From: Notolepis coatsorum
Taxonomy: Eukaryota; Chordata; Actinopteri; Aulopiformes; Paralepididae
DNA: 64,000 nucleotides
Reading direction: 5' to 3'
NCBI GenBank assembly: GCA_963971535.1
Contig: OZ020588.1
Span: forward strand, 122,268,887 to 122,332,886
In this document: piece by piece, positions 33,531-46,003 of the stretch
Position numbering within the stretch: the first letter of the stretch is position 1
Layout: the number at the start of each line of letters is the position of its first letter
Position numbers and translations under genes: made by a program
Notes under the pieces: model-generated
What the model was told of the DNA's origin: nothing
Database searches by the model: none
The model's input: the letters and a program-made list of their open reading frames with translations, nothing else

Positions 33531-33608
33531 CCGTCTGGCACAGTGGTGCAACGGCTAGTGCTCAATCCTGTCAACCGGACGACCCGAGTTCGAAACCCTG
33601 TGTTTCCA
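33531..33608 (+). other. tRNA-like sequence (A and B boxes), plus strand
   Basis: TGGCACAGTGG fits the RNA polymerase III A box and GAGTTCGAAACCC fits the B box, at tRNA spacing. GCAC/GTGC forms a D-stem. The anticodon arm is imperfect (8-nt loop with CTGTCAA), so this is a decayed tRNA-derived sequence, perhaps Asp-like, not a functional tRNA. Confidence 0.65.
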
Positions 33609-33775
33609 ATATAATTGTTTTGGAATATAATATTAATGATTATACGCAAAAGTAGCCTAGTTTTAAGTTAAAATATTATAAATCTACATGCATTGAGGAT
33701 GTCATTCTTTATATAGCTCTCAACGTGCACCAAATTGATGTATTTACATTGCAAAAAGAAGAAAAAGACTAGAAG

Positions 33776-33842
33776 AAGGGGGATTCGAACGCGGGTCGTC
33801 TGCGTGAAAGGCAAAAGGACAAACCGTCACACCACAGTGCAG
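33776..33842 (-). other. tRNA-like sequence (A and B boxes), minus strand
   Basis: Read on the minus strand: GCACTGTGGTG (A-box-like) and CGCGTTCGAATCC (B-box). In the second element copy the anticodon arm TTTGC-CTTTCAC-GCGGA pairs fully with two G-U pairs and gives a TTC anticodon (Glu-like). It resembles the plus-strand unit (shared GACGACCCG.GTTCGAA), so the pair forms an inverted tRNA-derived repeat. Confidence 0.65.
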
Positions 33843-34379
33843 ATAAGTAAAACATCCACCATACATCAATCAATGGATAAGAGAGCCGTATCCTTATTCT
33901 GAAACAGTTGAACTAATTATTTTCGCTAGCAAGATCTCATTTGATTATTCAAGCCATAAACCTACTGCCAGCAGGCACGTTTAAAGAAATATAATCTGAT
34001 TGATTGGGGTAATGAGGGATTTAAAATTAGCCTATAGATTATGCATTTAACTTGTCGGCGAGGCTATTGAGCCGCCTGCAATCTGTTAATAAAGTTTTAA
34101 ATCAATCAATCAATCAATGTCATTAGAAAATCAGGATTTCTGCTATCGACACCTGCTGTCTTTTCAACTGAAGCGGCCGCGCGCAATTATCCAGAGTCTC
34201 AAGTCTGGTTCGAGTTAACGAGACTGAATCAGCGTTCGAGGAACAGGAAAATCCCGGCTTCGGGTTAATTGAATCTGGATAATGGGACTCTTGATCGACT
34301 TAGTTGAACCAGGTACGGGGAATAGGGCCATAGATGCCATGTATGATGGCAGCACTTCAATGTTCACAGCATACAGCCT

Positions 34380-34380
34380 C

Positions 34381-34472
<92 letters not shown>
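34380..34472. repeat. (AAT)n microsatellite
   Basis: About 92 bp of pure AAT/ATA repeat. Confidence 0.97.
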
Positions 34473-34711
34473 TTTGTGGCTCAAAACACATAATTTATTT
34501 ACTTTTTGTTATGTAATGTTTTGTAATGAAGACTTGAATTTGATCTTGCTCTCTACAGAATTACACGTCAAATTGAAGGCCATCACATTTAAATGAGCAG
34601 ACTCAGCGCCCTTTTCCCTCACTATTGGATGCCTCTGAGCGTTCCCAAGGATAGCTTGGTTAGCGTTAGCAGCTAACATTAGTTAAGGTTTTAGCGTGAC
34701 TGAAGACTCAA
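34473..34711. other. unassigned DNA
   Basis: Short spacer; nothing recognised. Confidence 0.4.
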
Positions 34712-34719
34712 GCTAGATG

Positions 34720-35963
<1,244 letters not shown>

Positions 35964-35971
35964 GCTAGATG

Positions 35972-36756
35972 TCATAGCTTCTATAATTGAAGGTCCGCTC
36001 TGCTCTGTGTCTATTATGAAATGACAATTGAGCATTGACATGCCCACTACGCAAAGCTATTACTCGCACAGTGTGCTCCTAATTTTTTTTTCTCTAATTT
36101 GCACTATTTTTAGGGGCGAGTGAGTGAAATAGTCGCACTGTAGAGCCTTGCCCTGGAATAACATGTCACACCACGCACACAAGCACTGTCATCGAATTCG
36201 CTGACCCAGCGAGAGAGATCTACAAGCTCAGAGTCAAGCGAGGTGAACTCTCCAGCAGTGTTTCCGCTACAAGCAGGGCTCTCTCAGTCTGACTCTGTGT
36301 TCCTTTCACTCAGTTTCACCCGAAACAACATTTCTGTCATTTCTTTTTCCTTTTCTTTATTCGTCAACTTGCTGCCAGCTCTGATAAACTGCCCACGGGG
36401 CCACAGCTTCAAACAGACAAATGGTGCTTTCAGTACCGTTGCTAATATCTAGAGCTCTGCATGGCCCTGGCTTTGCTGTCAAAAGTGTCTATTGCATTGA
36501 GGACATACTGTTCTAGCTATTCTAACCTATGTGTAACATTCTGTCATCACAGTTATAGGAAGTAACGTAAAATAAATATGAATGTAATCAGAAGAGTGAA
36601 ATGTTGTAGTTTTGAGTATGCTATCAGATTATGTTAATTATTACTGATTACTGTGCAGGCCTTGGTTGCAAAATTGCAAAACATCACTTTTAGCTTTTAG
36701 CTATTTAAAACAAGTCTGTAAATGCTATATATATCTTTTTTTTGCACATGTACATC
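35972..36756. other. unassigned DNA
   Basis: No gene or transposon terminus is recognised. Confidence 0.45.
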
Positions 36757-37168
<412 letters not shown>

Positions 37169-37927
37169 AGGGTTTCCTAAACTCTATGTTTTATTTTCAT
37201 TATACATTAATGAATTATCTTGCATGGTATCCAGGCTCATATTCTATTGCCATTGTCAGTAATACATCACTTGCTATGTATCCATGTATCTGCTGCTCTA
37301 ATGCATTTTTTTTTTTACAGTAGAGTATAATGATTGAACACAGGCTGACTACCTGTCAATGTGTCAATGTCAAATTGACTTTAGCATCCAGAGCCAAACA
37401 CACATTTAGTTGGTTGCTGGTGTTTATTCCAATACCTGAATGGTATGCAAACGAGCAAAGAGTACACTATCCATCTGAGAGTCGCTCTGCCTTAGATCTT
37501 CAGCTGAAATATCGCTCTTATTATTTAATTTCTTTAGAGGTTAGCTCTCCTCTAGGAGTGATTCAGTGTCAGGCACCCATTCGAGAATGATCATATAGAT
37601 CACTGAATAATGGAAACGATGTCCCTCTGTAATAGAGTCTGTGCGAGTTGTCTTCACTTCTCTGTCTCCTCCCCCTCTCCTTTTCACTCCAGAGAACTGT
37701 GGGCTCTGACCAGCAAAATCCCATATAGAGATTGAGATCCTAATTTGAGCCTTGTCAGACATTATTAATATGTGACATCACATGGTGTCAAGGACATATC
37801 ATCTGAAATCAGTGAGGGAGAGAGAAAGAGAAAGAGATGGAGAGAGAGAGAGAGAAAGATTGGCTGCCAGCTGCCTGTTGAGACTTGATACTTATGTGGT
37901 GAATAAAGAAATGATTAAGGACAGTAC
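37169..37927. other. unassigned DNA
   Basis: No gene is recognised; a short GA run lies near 37815-37858. Confidence 0.45.
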
Positions 37928-37931
37928 TTAA

Positions 37932-39036
37932 CACTTTCAGTGCCAGGGGTTGCTGTTTACCTTACCGTTGAAATGCCATCGCCTTTTAACATGTGGATAC
38001 GTGGCTGTGTTTGCAGGCTTAAAGTTATATTATATATTATAGCTATGGATCTAATAATATAGTCGATTGTCCTTGAGTTTCTTCCGTTCAAGATGCAAAA
38101 AAAAAAATGTCTTTCATTCATACATTCCCATTTTATACCGTGGTGAATATGAGTATAGTTTTAGGTGTAATCCCAGGAAACGCAGCTAAACAGCGTGCAT
38201 TTCACTAGGAATTGTACCATTCCTCGCTTGGATCAACAATCAATCTGAAATCAACGCTAGATTATGGGTATTATGTTTCATCATGCATGCATGAAAGGGT
38301 GGGGGGGGGGGTTCTATGCTTCGATCGTCACCAACGGAATACGTTACACAGTACATTACAGACAGGCGCTCCGATCGTGGGAAGGAATTATCGGATCAGC
38401 GCAATATTGATACCATATAGTCCTTACCTTGACCAGGGTCTGTCCCGAAAACAATATTCCAATTATATGATCGCCATTCCAAATACTGATGTTGATTGTG
38501 TTGCCAACGTAATCCAGTACTGAACATGATCCGGGGGGGCCCGACCATCGTCGATGCATGCGTTATAGCCGGTGGTATGCTCGGATCACAATGAAGGCAT
38601 TCTTTGATCAACGCAAGATTGATATCATATAGCCCTTACCTTGACTAGGATGTGCCCCAAAAAGAAGATTCCAATTATCTGGTCGTGAGTCCCAGTATTG
38701 GTGTTGATCGTGTCGCCAACATAATCCGCCATACATCATCCATCTGGAGCATTTGACGTGCCTCAAGCCGATCGGGACAACCGCTCCCCTTGCCCGACAT
38801 GGAAAAGTCCGCCCGGACCAATATAATTGACGCACAGCCCAAGACACAGAGTTTCAAAGGGTGCTCGATACCGCCACCTCAGACTCATTCCCTATGATAA
38901 CACCAGGCTCCCTGGATGGATAATGAATGGAAATATCGAATAAAAGAAAAAACTGCCAAAACACGACTATACTCGGGTCTGGCGCTGAACGTTCGGCGAG
39001 TTAAACCGACTATCATCGGGTCTGGCGCGGAATGAG
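37932..39036 (+). mobile_element. piggyBac-like element, complete-ended copy
   Basis: TTAA flanks both ends (37928-37931, 39037-39040). The left end CACTTTCAGTGCCA and right end TGGCGCGGAATGAG are inverted C.CTTT/CATTCC....GCCA motifs. Internally two related units (about 38395-38520 and 38607-38735; shared TATAG.CCTTACCTTGAC and GTTGAT.GTGT.GCCAAC) form a direct duplication. It is the same family as 14299-17464. No transposase. Confidence 0.75.
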
Positions 39037-39040
39037 TTAA

Positions 39041-39463
39041 GAATTGCATTATAGAGTAGAGCTGTGAATCTTCACTGGCCTCACAATTCAATTATATTAT
39101 GATTCAGCTGTCCACGATTCGATTCGATTCTACGATGCATCTCGATGCAGCTCAATAATATATTACATCCTCAATTTTATAATCTATATTACTGCACATA
39201 CTTTTTCATCAATTAATACAAGCAGTCAGATACATTTTACTTTTATTTAGAAAGTTCTTCAAAATAAATATCTTTACTAGTGTTGCATGATACAGATACT
39301 AGAAAGGTATCGCAATACCCAGCTGTTAAACACGGTTCAATACTATTTTTATTAGTATCAGTATTAGTATCAATACTTTTAGATGGTTCAGAGACAGGGA
39401 AGGAGAATATAACTTAAGAGGGAGAGGGAATCTTAAACAACCAATGGTACACCCTACGCTGAA
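39041..39463. repeat. degenerate hAT-type repeat fragments
   Basis: Contains ATTCGATTCGATTCTACGAT and GTGTTGCATGATACAGATAC, sequence styles found near ends of fish hAT elements, but no paired ends or target duplication. Confidence 0.35.
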
Positions 39464-39568
39464 AAGCGTGTGCATATCCGAGTGAAGTTGTGGAATAACT
39501 TACCTGAATACATCAAAATGAGTAAACATATTGCACAATTTAAAAAGCTATTTAAAAATACACATTAG
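39464..39568 (+). pseudogene. LINE polymerase C-terminal scrap
   Basis: A 34-codon stretch reads KRVHIRVKLWNNLPEYIKMS then KHIAQFKKLFKN and stops. The VKLWN.LP...K.......FKK..K pattern is the usual C-terminus of several fish LINE polymerases. Nothing else of the element is left. Confidence 0.5.
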
Positions 39569-39607
39569 AGAAATATAGAAATGAGTAATGCGGAAAAACG
39601 AAGTTAT

Positions 39608-39833
39608 TGTGAGGGCTGGAGAGGACTGCATGCTGCCTAACGAGGGGGTGTGCCGCTTTTCTACCTCACGCACCAGTGAGTGGTTGGTAATTAGCTCCTC
39701 GGGAGACTACTAGGACTGCCTTAAAGGGTCAGTGCTCCCTTTTTTCCCTGTGAAATAAATAATGCCCTGTTTTTGGCTAACTCTCATACCTCTCTTGTGT
39801 TGTGCTATTGGGGTCGCTATACAAACCATAACA
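39608..39833 (+). repeat. 5' LTR, internally deleted
   Basis: Runs TGTGAGGG...CCATAACA. It matches the 3' LTR to about 39720, then jumps to the LTR end segment (TTAAAGGGTCAGTGCTCCC, GAAATAAATAATG). AATAAATAATG near 39753 is a plausible polyadenylation signal. Confidence 0.8.
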
Positions 39834-39834
39834 G

Positions 39835-40436
39835 TATGACCTGGCCAAGTCGACGACCCCAGCCGGCACAGGCAGTGTATGTGAGAGCCCCTGCAGCTAA
39901 CCGGCTTCCTCAGCTAGTCCAGCCGTCTGCTAGCTTAGCCCCTGCAGCTAACCCCATGTGTTCTCAGCTAGTCCAGCCGTCTGCTAGCTTAGCCCCTGCA
40001 GCTAACCCCATGTGTTCTCATGCTAGTCCAGCCGTCTGCTAGCTTAGCCCCTGCAGCTAACCGGCTTCCTCAGCTAGTCCAGCTGTTTGCTAGCTTAGCC
40101 CCTGCAGCTAACCCCATGTGTTCTCATGCTAGTCCAGCACTGTCTGCTAGCTTAGCTCCGGCAGCTAGCGCAGCCTCTATGCTAATGTAGCGTTACAGCT
40201 AGCATAGGCCCTGTAGCTAGCATGCCCAGATAGCTACCCTGTTCCCCACTGCTAGGACTGCCCCTTCAGCTAGCAAGGTCAATTTCCCTGGAGCCACCCT
40301 GCCGGCTATTCCCTTGTTCCCCACTGCCAGGACTGCCCCTTCAGCTAGCAAGGTCAGTTTCCCTGGTGCCTCTCTGAATTTAATTTTTCCAGCATTCCCG
40401 CCCCTACGGGCCTGGCTGGTCGCCAGGTGGCTCCCG
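39835..40436 (+). pseudogene. gag-like start plus Ala/Pro-rich tandem repeats
   Basis: From ATG 39836 the frame reads MTWPSRRPQPAQAVYVRAPA, like the start of a Ty3/gypsy gag, then repeated VQPSASLAPAANPMCS units. The DNA is a roughly 55-60-bp tandem repeat (CTAGTCCAGCCGTCTGCTAG, CTTAGCCCCTGCAGCTAACC), with five or so units to 40150 and shorter variants beyond. The frame breaks by 40042. No known domain is visible. Confidence 0.55.
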
Positions 40437-40450
40437 TGGAGGGGGGGGTA
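40437..40450 (+). promoter_or_regulatory. polypurine tract
   Basis: GTGGAGGGGGGGGTA (to about 40450) lies just before the 3' LTR, where the plus-strand primer is expected. Confidence 0.7.
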
Positions 40451-40451
40451 C

Positions 40452-40834
40452 TGTGAGGGCTGGAGAGGACTGCATGCTGCCCAACGAGGGGCCGTGCCGC
40501 TTTTCTACCTCACGCACCTGTGAGTGGTTGGTAATTAGCTCCTCGGGAGACTACAAGGACTGCCGACTGCCTTCCACTCGTGGCCAGGTCATCTTGTTGC
40601 CATCATCTACTGCCGCATCTCCGGCGTGAGACGTTGTGCCATCTACATCCTACCACCTACTGCCGCGTCCCCAGTGTGAGACGTCGGTGCCGTTTTCCTG
40701 CTGGGACGTTTTCATGCTCCTTTGGATTTCCCTGTGTGAGCACCGCCATGCTCCTGTGGATATTCCCTGTGTGATCACCGCTTCCGTGCGGTCCTTGTTT
40801 TTCAAGTTCCCTGTCGGCACCTTTGCCTGGTGGC
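40452..40834 (+). repeat. 3' LTR, 3'-incomplete
   Basis: Starts TGTGAGGGCTGGAGAGGACT and continues with repeated CTGCCGC(A/G)TC(T/C)CC motifs. It stops at 40834 without its AACCATAACA end. Confidence 0.75.
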
Positions 40835-40975
40835 GTGTATACTTTCCGCAACAGAGTTCGGTTTCCGGGTTCCTCTGATTGGCCGCGACCCCCACGTGAC
40901 CCGCCCCCCTTATCGCTGCCGCTGCCGCTCGCCGCTGTGTTGCAGCGCAGAGCGCTCGCTTCCTGAGTCGCGAAA
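40835..40975. repeat. interspersed repeat X, copy 1
   Basis: GTGTATACTTTCCGCAACAG, CTGATTGGCCGCGACCCCCA and GCGCTCGCTTCCTGAG match the inverse of 60181-60341. The type of element is unknown. Confidence 0.7.
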
Positions 40976-41159
40976 CGCGCCACTCTGCTGTCAAGAAACG
41001 CGCTGTTGGTAACTCATCTTAATGTGCTGCTTATGCAGTTATCAGCTGTTCAAGAAATGCAGTCATCGGTGTGATGTCCGAGGTAGCAGCTTGAGTCTCT
41101 TGCTCCTCAGAACCCCCGAGATAAATGACCCAACAAACAGATATTGTCAGCAACATTTA

Positions 41160-41731
41160 ATGAATGAGACGGTAAGAAGTCTAAAGATGAGCCAGAAGAA
41201 ACTAAATGCTAAAAGAAAGACCAAAACCGACTCTGGAAATGAGACTCTGGAAACTAGCTCTTCCGACTCCGACGAGGAAACAGAGAGAGAGGAATCCGCG
41301 ATTCTAAAAGAATTAAAAGATCTAAGGAGAGAGAATAAAGAAGCACATAATGCCACTCAGTCTTCAGTGAGCAAACTTGAAACATCTATGTCGCAAGTAA
41401 CTGAATGGATTGACAAAACAGAAGGTAGAATTACGGACATTGAATCAGAAATCACTAAACTGGATGATAAAGGAATGAGACACCAGAGGGTGCTCAAATA
41501 CCTTGTAAGAAGAGATGCAGAAATGACAGCAACATGCGAAGATTTGCAAAACAGACTCAGACGCAACAATATCCGGATCTACCAAGTCCCCGAAGGTAGC
41601 GAGGACAAGGATACTAAAGAGTTTGTGAAGCAGCTATTGACAACATCCCTGAAAATAACACCTGCACTTGAGTCTGAGATTAAGATAGAAAGAGCGCACA
41701 GATCACTGATGGCCAAACCGAGAGATTCTTT
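41160..41731 (+). pseudogene. L1 ORF1p-like protein, N-terminal two thirds
   Basis: Starts at ATG 41160 (or 41187) inside the element; the frame upstream of 41068 is host DNA. An acidic/Ser patch (SSSDSDEETEREES) is followed by a coiled coil (about 41310-41490; VSKLETSMSQVTEWIDKTEG). Then comes the RRM region (LQNRLRRNNIRIYQVPEGSE) and an ERAHRSLMAKPRD block conserved in L1 ORF1 proteins. ORF1p coats L1 RNA. The frame runs into a pyrimidine-rich insertion at about 41727, which destroys the protein. Confidence 0.85.
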
Positions 41732-41955
41732 TTTTCTTTTTTTTCTTTTTTTTTACTTTTTTCTTTTCATGTCAACGTTCACACGCACAATATATGCTTA
41801 CCTAGGATTTGACTTGATTCAACAACAAAGCAGTCGGAGCAATGACAAGCCGAAAACTGTCGAAATTGTAGTTATTATACCGTTGGGTACCGGTATCGAT
41901 TCACAGGTACCGGTACCGGTATCGGTTCAAATATGAAAGGTACCCATCCCTACTA
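41727..41955. mobile_element. partial hAT-like insertion in L1 ORF1
   Basis: A T/C-rich start, then GGTACCGGTATCGATTCACA and an end reading GGTACCCATCCCTACT, the inverse of a TAGGGATGGGTACC terminus common in fish hAT-type MITEs. No matching left end is present, so the insertion was deleted or imprecise. L1 coding resumes after it. Confidence 0.55.
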
Positions 41956-42194
41956 ATTGCCCATACCCGGCACGACTCAGGATGACAACAGAATCGGGAA
42001 CGAAGGTGTTTGACTCCCTGGTGGATGCAATTCCCACACTGAAAGAACTGGGAATTCATGTCCAAATCGACGAAAGAGAGAAACTACAAAGAGAACTGAC
42101 AAGGGACAGGTGGCAAACACAAAGAAGCGGGCGAGAGCAGGGAACGATGAGTAAACCAGTTAGATATAGTAGACTCACAAAATGTTTACAATAA
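41956..42194 (+). pseudogene. L1 ORF1p C-terminal domain remnant
   Basis: Codons from 41982 read ESGTKVFDSLVDAIPTLKEL, GIHVQIDEREKLQRELTRDR, then a basic tail ending at 42192-42194. This is the ORF1 C-terminal region, separated from its N-terminal part by the insertion. Confidence 0.7.
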
Positions 42195-42648
42195 GTGTAA
42201 ACACAAGAAATATTGGACATGCTGCTGACTAATATGATTATTCTTTACCCTGAGTATTAATTACCTGTTGGGAAAATTTAAATATATCAAATCTACTTTA
42301 GTTTATATGTGGTTCTGAGGCCAGAGACTGAGCCATAGACGGATCACACTTAGCCTGTGTTATCAGGCAAATGTTAACCCTATACGTTCGTGGTTAGCTT
42401 CTCTGCACTTAGTGCAATATGCTCCCTGAGAGAGAAAGCTACACCTCTCTAGAACATCGGGAGATTATTTCATTTGTGATTTATGTAAGACAGCTTACTG
42501 GAAAATTGGAAGCCCTAGGTTTTCCCTTACAAGTGAATAGGGGACCATTTTGTTTTGTTTTTTATGTTGTATACTCTTTGACAAATGCCTCAAGCTCATA
42601 TACTATGGAAGATAGATCTATGTTGTACATACGAAATACAATGACAAT
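42195..42648 (+). other. L1 inter-ORF region
   Basis: About 450 bp between ORF1 and ORF2 of the L1 with no conserved frame. Confidence 0.6.
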
Positions 42649-42744
42649 ATGACAAGCCTTAAATGTATTAGTTACAATATAAATGGTCTTAACAACCCAA
42701 TAAAGAGAAAACAAACTTTTTGGACAACTTAAGAAAATGCAGTG
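42649..42744 (+). pseudogene. L1 ORF2 endonuclease, first exon-like piece
   Basis: ATG 42649 begins MTSLKCISYNINGLNNPIKR, the start of the L1 apurinic-type endonuclease, whose Asn in NINGL is a catalytic-site residue. A TAA interrupts at 42730-42732. The frame then meets the hAT insertion and resumes at 47394 (AFIQETHL). Confidence 0.85.
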
Positions 42745-43229
42745 CTCTATAGCAGCGGTTCTCAACAGGGGTTCCGCGGCACACAGGGGTTCCGCGGAGA
42801 GCTGTCAGGGGTTCCGCGAGATGCCTGGCAATGTTCTTTAAAAATATAGAATGACAACAGTCTTATTTTGAAAATCCTATAGCGGGTCTCATTTATGCCC
42901 ACGCGCAGCTCCAGCTATAATAACTAGGCTCCGAAAGCTAGCAACATTAAGGTCATTATGAAACTCTTATTTTGAAAATCCGTGGTGTCGTGACTCATAT
43001 CCGCTCCAGCACACAGCCAATAGGATGCATCTCCACACAGCAGGCTGAGCAGTAGCGTCTCTCAGCTCAGCAGTAGTAGCGTCTGGATCTGGAACGCGGA
43101 CATTGAAACACAGCAGCTGCAAGGGTAGTGTTTTTGCGACCCAAAACAAATCCCTGCTGTTTTATTCCGCAACGGGTCAAATGCATATAACATGCTTTGC
43201 AATCCTTGCCATTCCTTTATGACCATGTT

Positions 43230-44084
43230 GTGTTTAACAACGCCGCGCTCTCCAGACTCCACGACGAGGTAAATAGTATACAAGCGACGAACGTTAACGC
43301 CGCCATTTTAGTACTGGGAGATTTCAATAGCGCCAATCTGAGAAAGGTATTGCCTGATTTCTACCAGCATGTGACTTGCAACACCAGAGGCGGTAACATC
43401 CTAGATCACTGTTACACGCAATTTAAAGGTGGCTACAAGGCTCATTCTGATAGTGGCTTTGGCAAGTCAGATCACGCATCCATTTTCCTTACACCAAAGT
43501 ACAGACAAAGAATTAAAAGTACTCCCGTAGTCTCGCGAGAGGTGCAGAAATGGGATGTGACGTCAGAGGATACGATCCGGTCAGTGTTTCACAACACAGA
43601 CTGGATTGTGTTCCGCGACACAGATAACATTAATGCCTACACGGAGACAGTGCTGGACTATGTCTGTACTAGGGTGAAAGAAACAATCCCCACTACCAAA
43701 ATGAAAGTTTACCCAAATCAAAAACCCTGGGTAGACAAATCCGTCCGTGAAGCTCTGAGAGAGCGCACCAAAGCATACAATGACGGCCTAGTGGCAGGCA
43801 ACATGAATGACCACAAGGTGGCGCGACACAACGTAAGGAGGACAGTGTCAGAGGCCAAACGGCGCTACAGGGATAAAATTGAACTCCAGTTTGAACAAGC
43901 TGACTCTAGAGCTATGTGGCAGGGGCTCAAAACGATGACAGACTACAAAGGCGCCTCCCTCAAACTGAACAGTGACATCTCCTTAGCAAACGACCTCAAT
44001 ACCTTCTATGCGAGGTTTGATGCTGGTAATAACAACACCAGCTCACAAGCCTCGGCAATGGGGGGGGGGGGGGTCGGCTGCTGA
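43230..44084 (+). pseudogene. L2 endonuclease C-terminal half plus RT lead-in, copy B
   Basis: Codons in the frame of 43197 read NNAALSRLHDEVNSIQATNV, AAILVLGDFN (endonuclease GDFN motif), NTRGGNILDHCYT and FGKSDHASIFLTP (the SDH motif), so the catalytic C-terminal part of the AP endonuclease is present. It is followed by the RT lead-in (QKPWVDKSVREALRERTKAY, RRYRDKIELQFEQADSRAMW). The frame ends after a run of 14 G (44060-44073), out of step with the polymerase. Confidence 0.88.
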
Positions 44085-45489
44085 TGGAGGCGCAGTGTTC
44101 AGGGTAACAGAGCATGAGGTGAGGCGGACCTTTAAAAAAGTGAATATCAGGAAGGCAGCAGGTCCGGACGGCATCCCCGGCCGCGTCCTAAAAGTCTGTG
44201 CCGACCAACTGGCCCCAGTATTCACTGACATATTTAACCTGTCCTTAGAACAGGCTGTCATCCCCACCTGCCTGAAGAAGTCCACTATTATCCCTGTACC
44301 CAAAAAATCCAAGCCTGCTTGCCTCAACGACTACCGCCCTGTAGCTCTCACCTCCATAGCCATGAAGTGCTTTGAGAAGCTAGTAAAGGGCTACATCTGC
44401 TCCTCCCTCCCCATCAACATGGACCCCCTGCAATTTGCATACCGCCCCAACAGGTCCACGGAGGACGCCATATCCCATGTGCTGCACACAGCAGCATCAC
44501 ACCTGGACAAGAGGCAGGGGAACTATGTGAGAATGCTATTCATCGACTACAGCTCGGCATTCAATACCATAGTCCCCTCCATACTCATAGCCAAGCTCAG
44601 GGACCTGGGCTTGGGCTATGACCTCTGCCAGTGGGTCTTGGACTTCCTGACTGGCAGACCCCAGGTGGTGAGAGCAGGCAACTGCACCTCCTCATCCATC
44701 ACCCTCAACATAGGGGCCCCCCAGGGCTGTGTTCTGAGTCCCCTCCTCTACTCCCTGTACACACACGACTGTGTGGCTCAGCGGAGTAGCAATACAATCG
44801 TCAAATTTGCTGACGACACAGTGGTGGTGGGCCTGATCTCTGCCAACGACGAGAGGGCCTACCTGGAAGAGGTCAAGGTCCTGGCGGGATGGTGCCAGGA
44901 AAACAGCCTCTCCCTGAACGTCAGCAAAACAAAGGAGATGATTGTGGACTTCAGGAGGTCGGGGGTCAAGGACTACAGCCCCCTCAGCATCGACGGGGCA
45001 CCGGTTGAGAGAGTCAACAGCTTCAAGTACCTCGGAGCCTACATATCCGAGGACTTGACATGGACCACACACATTAACAGTGTGGTGAAGAAGGCACGAC
45101 AACGCCTCTACTTCCTCAGGCGCCTAAGGAAGTTCCAAGTCAGCCAGAAGATCCTTAAGAACTTCTACTCATGTACAATAGAGAGCATCTTGACCGGCAA
45201 CATCACCTCCTGGTTTGGGAATAGCACTGCAAAAGACCAAAGCAGACTACAAAGAGTGACACGTTCAGCCGAACGCACAATTGGAGGGGGGCTCCCCACC
45301 CTCCAGAACATTTACTACAAGCGTTGCAAGGGGAAGGCTAAGAGAATTATTAAGGACTCGAGCCACCCGAACAACTGCCTCTTTGAACTGCTGCCGTCAG
45401 GCAAGCGATACAGGAGTCTCAAGGCGAGCACAGAAAGACTCAGAAGTAGCTTCTATCCCCAGGCCATCAGGCTGCTAAACGAACAATGA
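44085..45489 (+). pseudogene. L2 reverse transcriptase, copy B
   Basis: The polymerase frame is open from about 44008 to 45489. Blocks: [68 protein letters not shown], and catalytic FADD (residues 267-270 of the frame starting 44008). The C-terminal RRSA-type thumb and end ([14 protein letters not shown]) are complete. One base too many, or two too few, in the G run separates it from the endonuclease frame. Codons otherwise look intact, implying a young copy. Confidence 0.9.
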
Positions 45490-46003
45490 ATGAACACTAC
45501 ACAACAACAACCACCAAACACACATAGCACACACATCCACACGCACACACTCACTTTAAACAAACACACTGTAGCACCCACTACACACACTTTATAGCAC
45601 ACACCCACTTTAAACAAACACACTGTAGCACCCACTCCCCACACTTTATATTTATGGATGAAGGATTGCACTACAACTCGTACACCTTACTGTAAATTGT
45701 ACCTAAAATTGTACCTCATCCCATTTCTGCTTTGCACTAGATAGTACTGTACATTAGTACACTGCATAGTATTGTGTATTGTATATTATATGGTAACTCA
45801 GAACATTGTACATATGTCTATACCGAACAACTGTGACCTCATTTTCTTCTTCTAAATTCATGCTATATTATGTTATTATGTTATTTGATACTATCTTGTC
45901 TAGCACAGTCTCTGGAGCGTAACAGTAAGAAGCATTTTGTATGAAAGTATTCTGTACTTCTGTATGACAACTATTAAAGAACTTGAACTTGAACTTGAAC
46001 TTA

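Larger units (their letters stand above)
32688..34329. mobile_element. inverted-repeat element carrying two tRNA-like sequences, copy 1
   Basis: Left end GGGCCCCGTTCCCCGTACCT and right end AGGTACGGGGAATAGGGCC are inverted repeats. The whole 1.64 kb matches 53044-54704, and the similarity stops at the same bases although the flanks differ, so these are element ends. I could not find a matched target duplication. No protein is encoded; two opposed tRNA-like segments lie in the middle, and an ATCA run near 34105. Confidence 0.8.
39608..40834 (+). mobile_element. internally deleted LTR retrotransposon
   Basis: The 5' LTR (39608-39833) and 3' LTR (from 40452) start identically with TGTGAGGGCTGGAGAGGACT. 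Between them are 618 bp with a gag-like start, tandem repeats and a purine tract. There is no polymerase or integrase. The 5' LTR lacks several hundred bp present in the 3' LTR, and the 3' LTR loses its end at 40834, where an unrelated repeat begins. LTR ends match the solo LTR family at 31378. Confidence 0.8.
43230..46003 (+). mobile_element. L2/CR1-like LINE, copy B, 5'-truncated
   Basis: The longest L2 copy here: end of the endonuclease, whole reverse transcriptase and 3' UTR, ending with a GAACTT tandem tail (45976-46003). It is inserted inside the hAT element. Its 5' truncation lies in the endonuclease region. Confidence 0.9.

Noticed and set aside
33531-33842. Functional tRNA genes
   Set aside because: A and B boxes are present, but the acceptor and T stems do not pair well and the units lie in a repeated mobile element.
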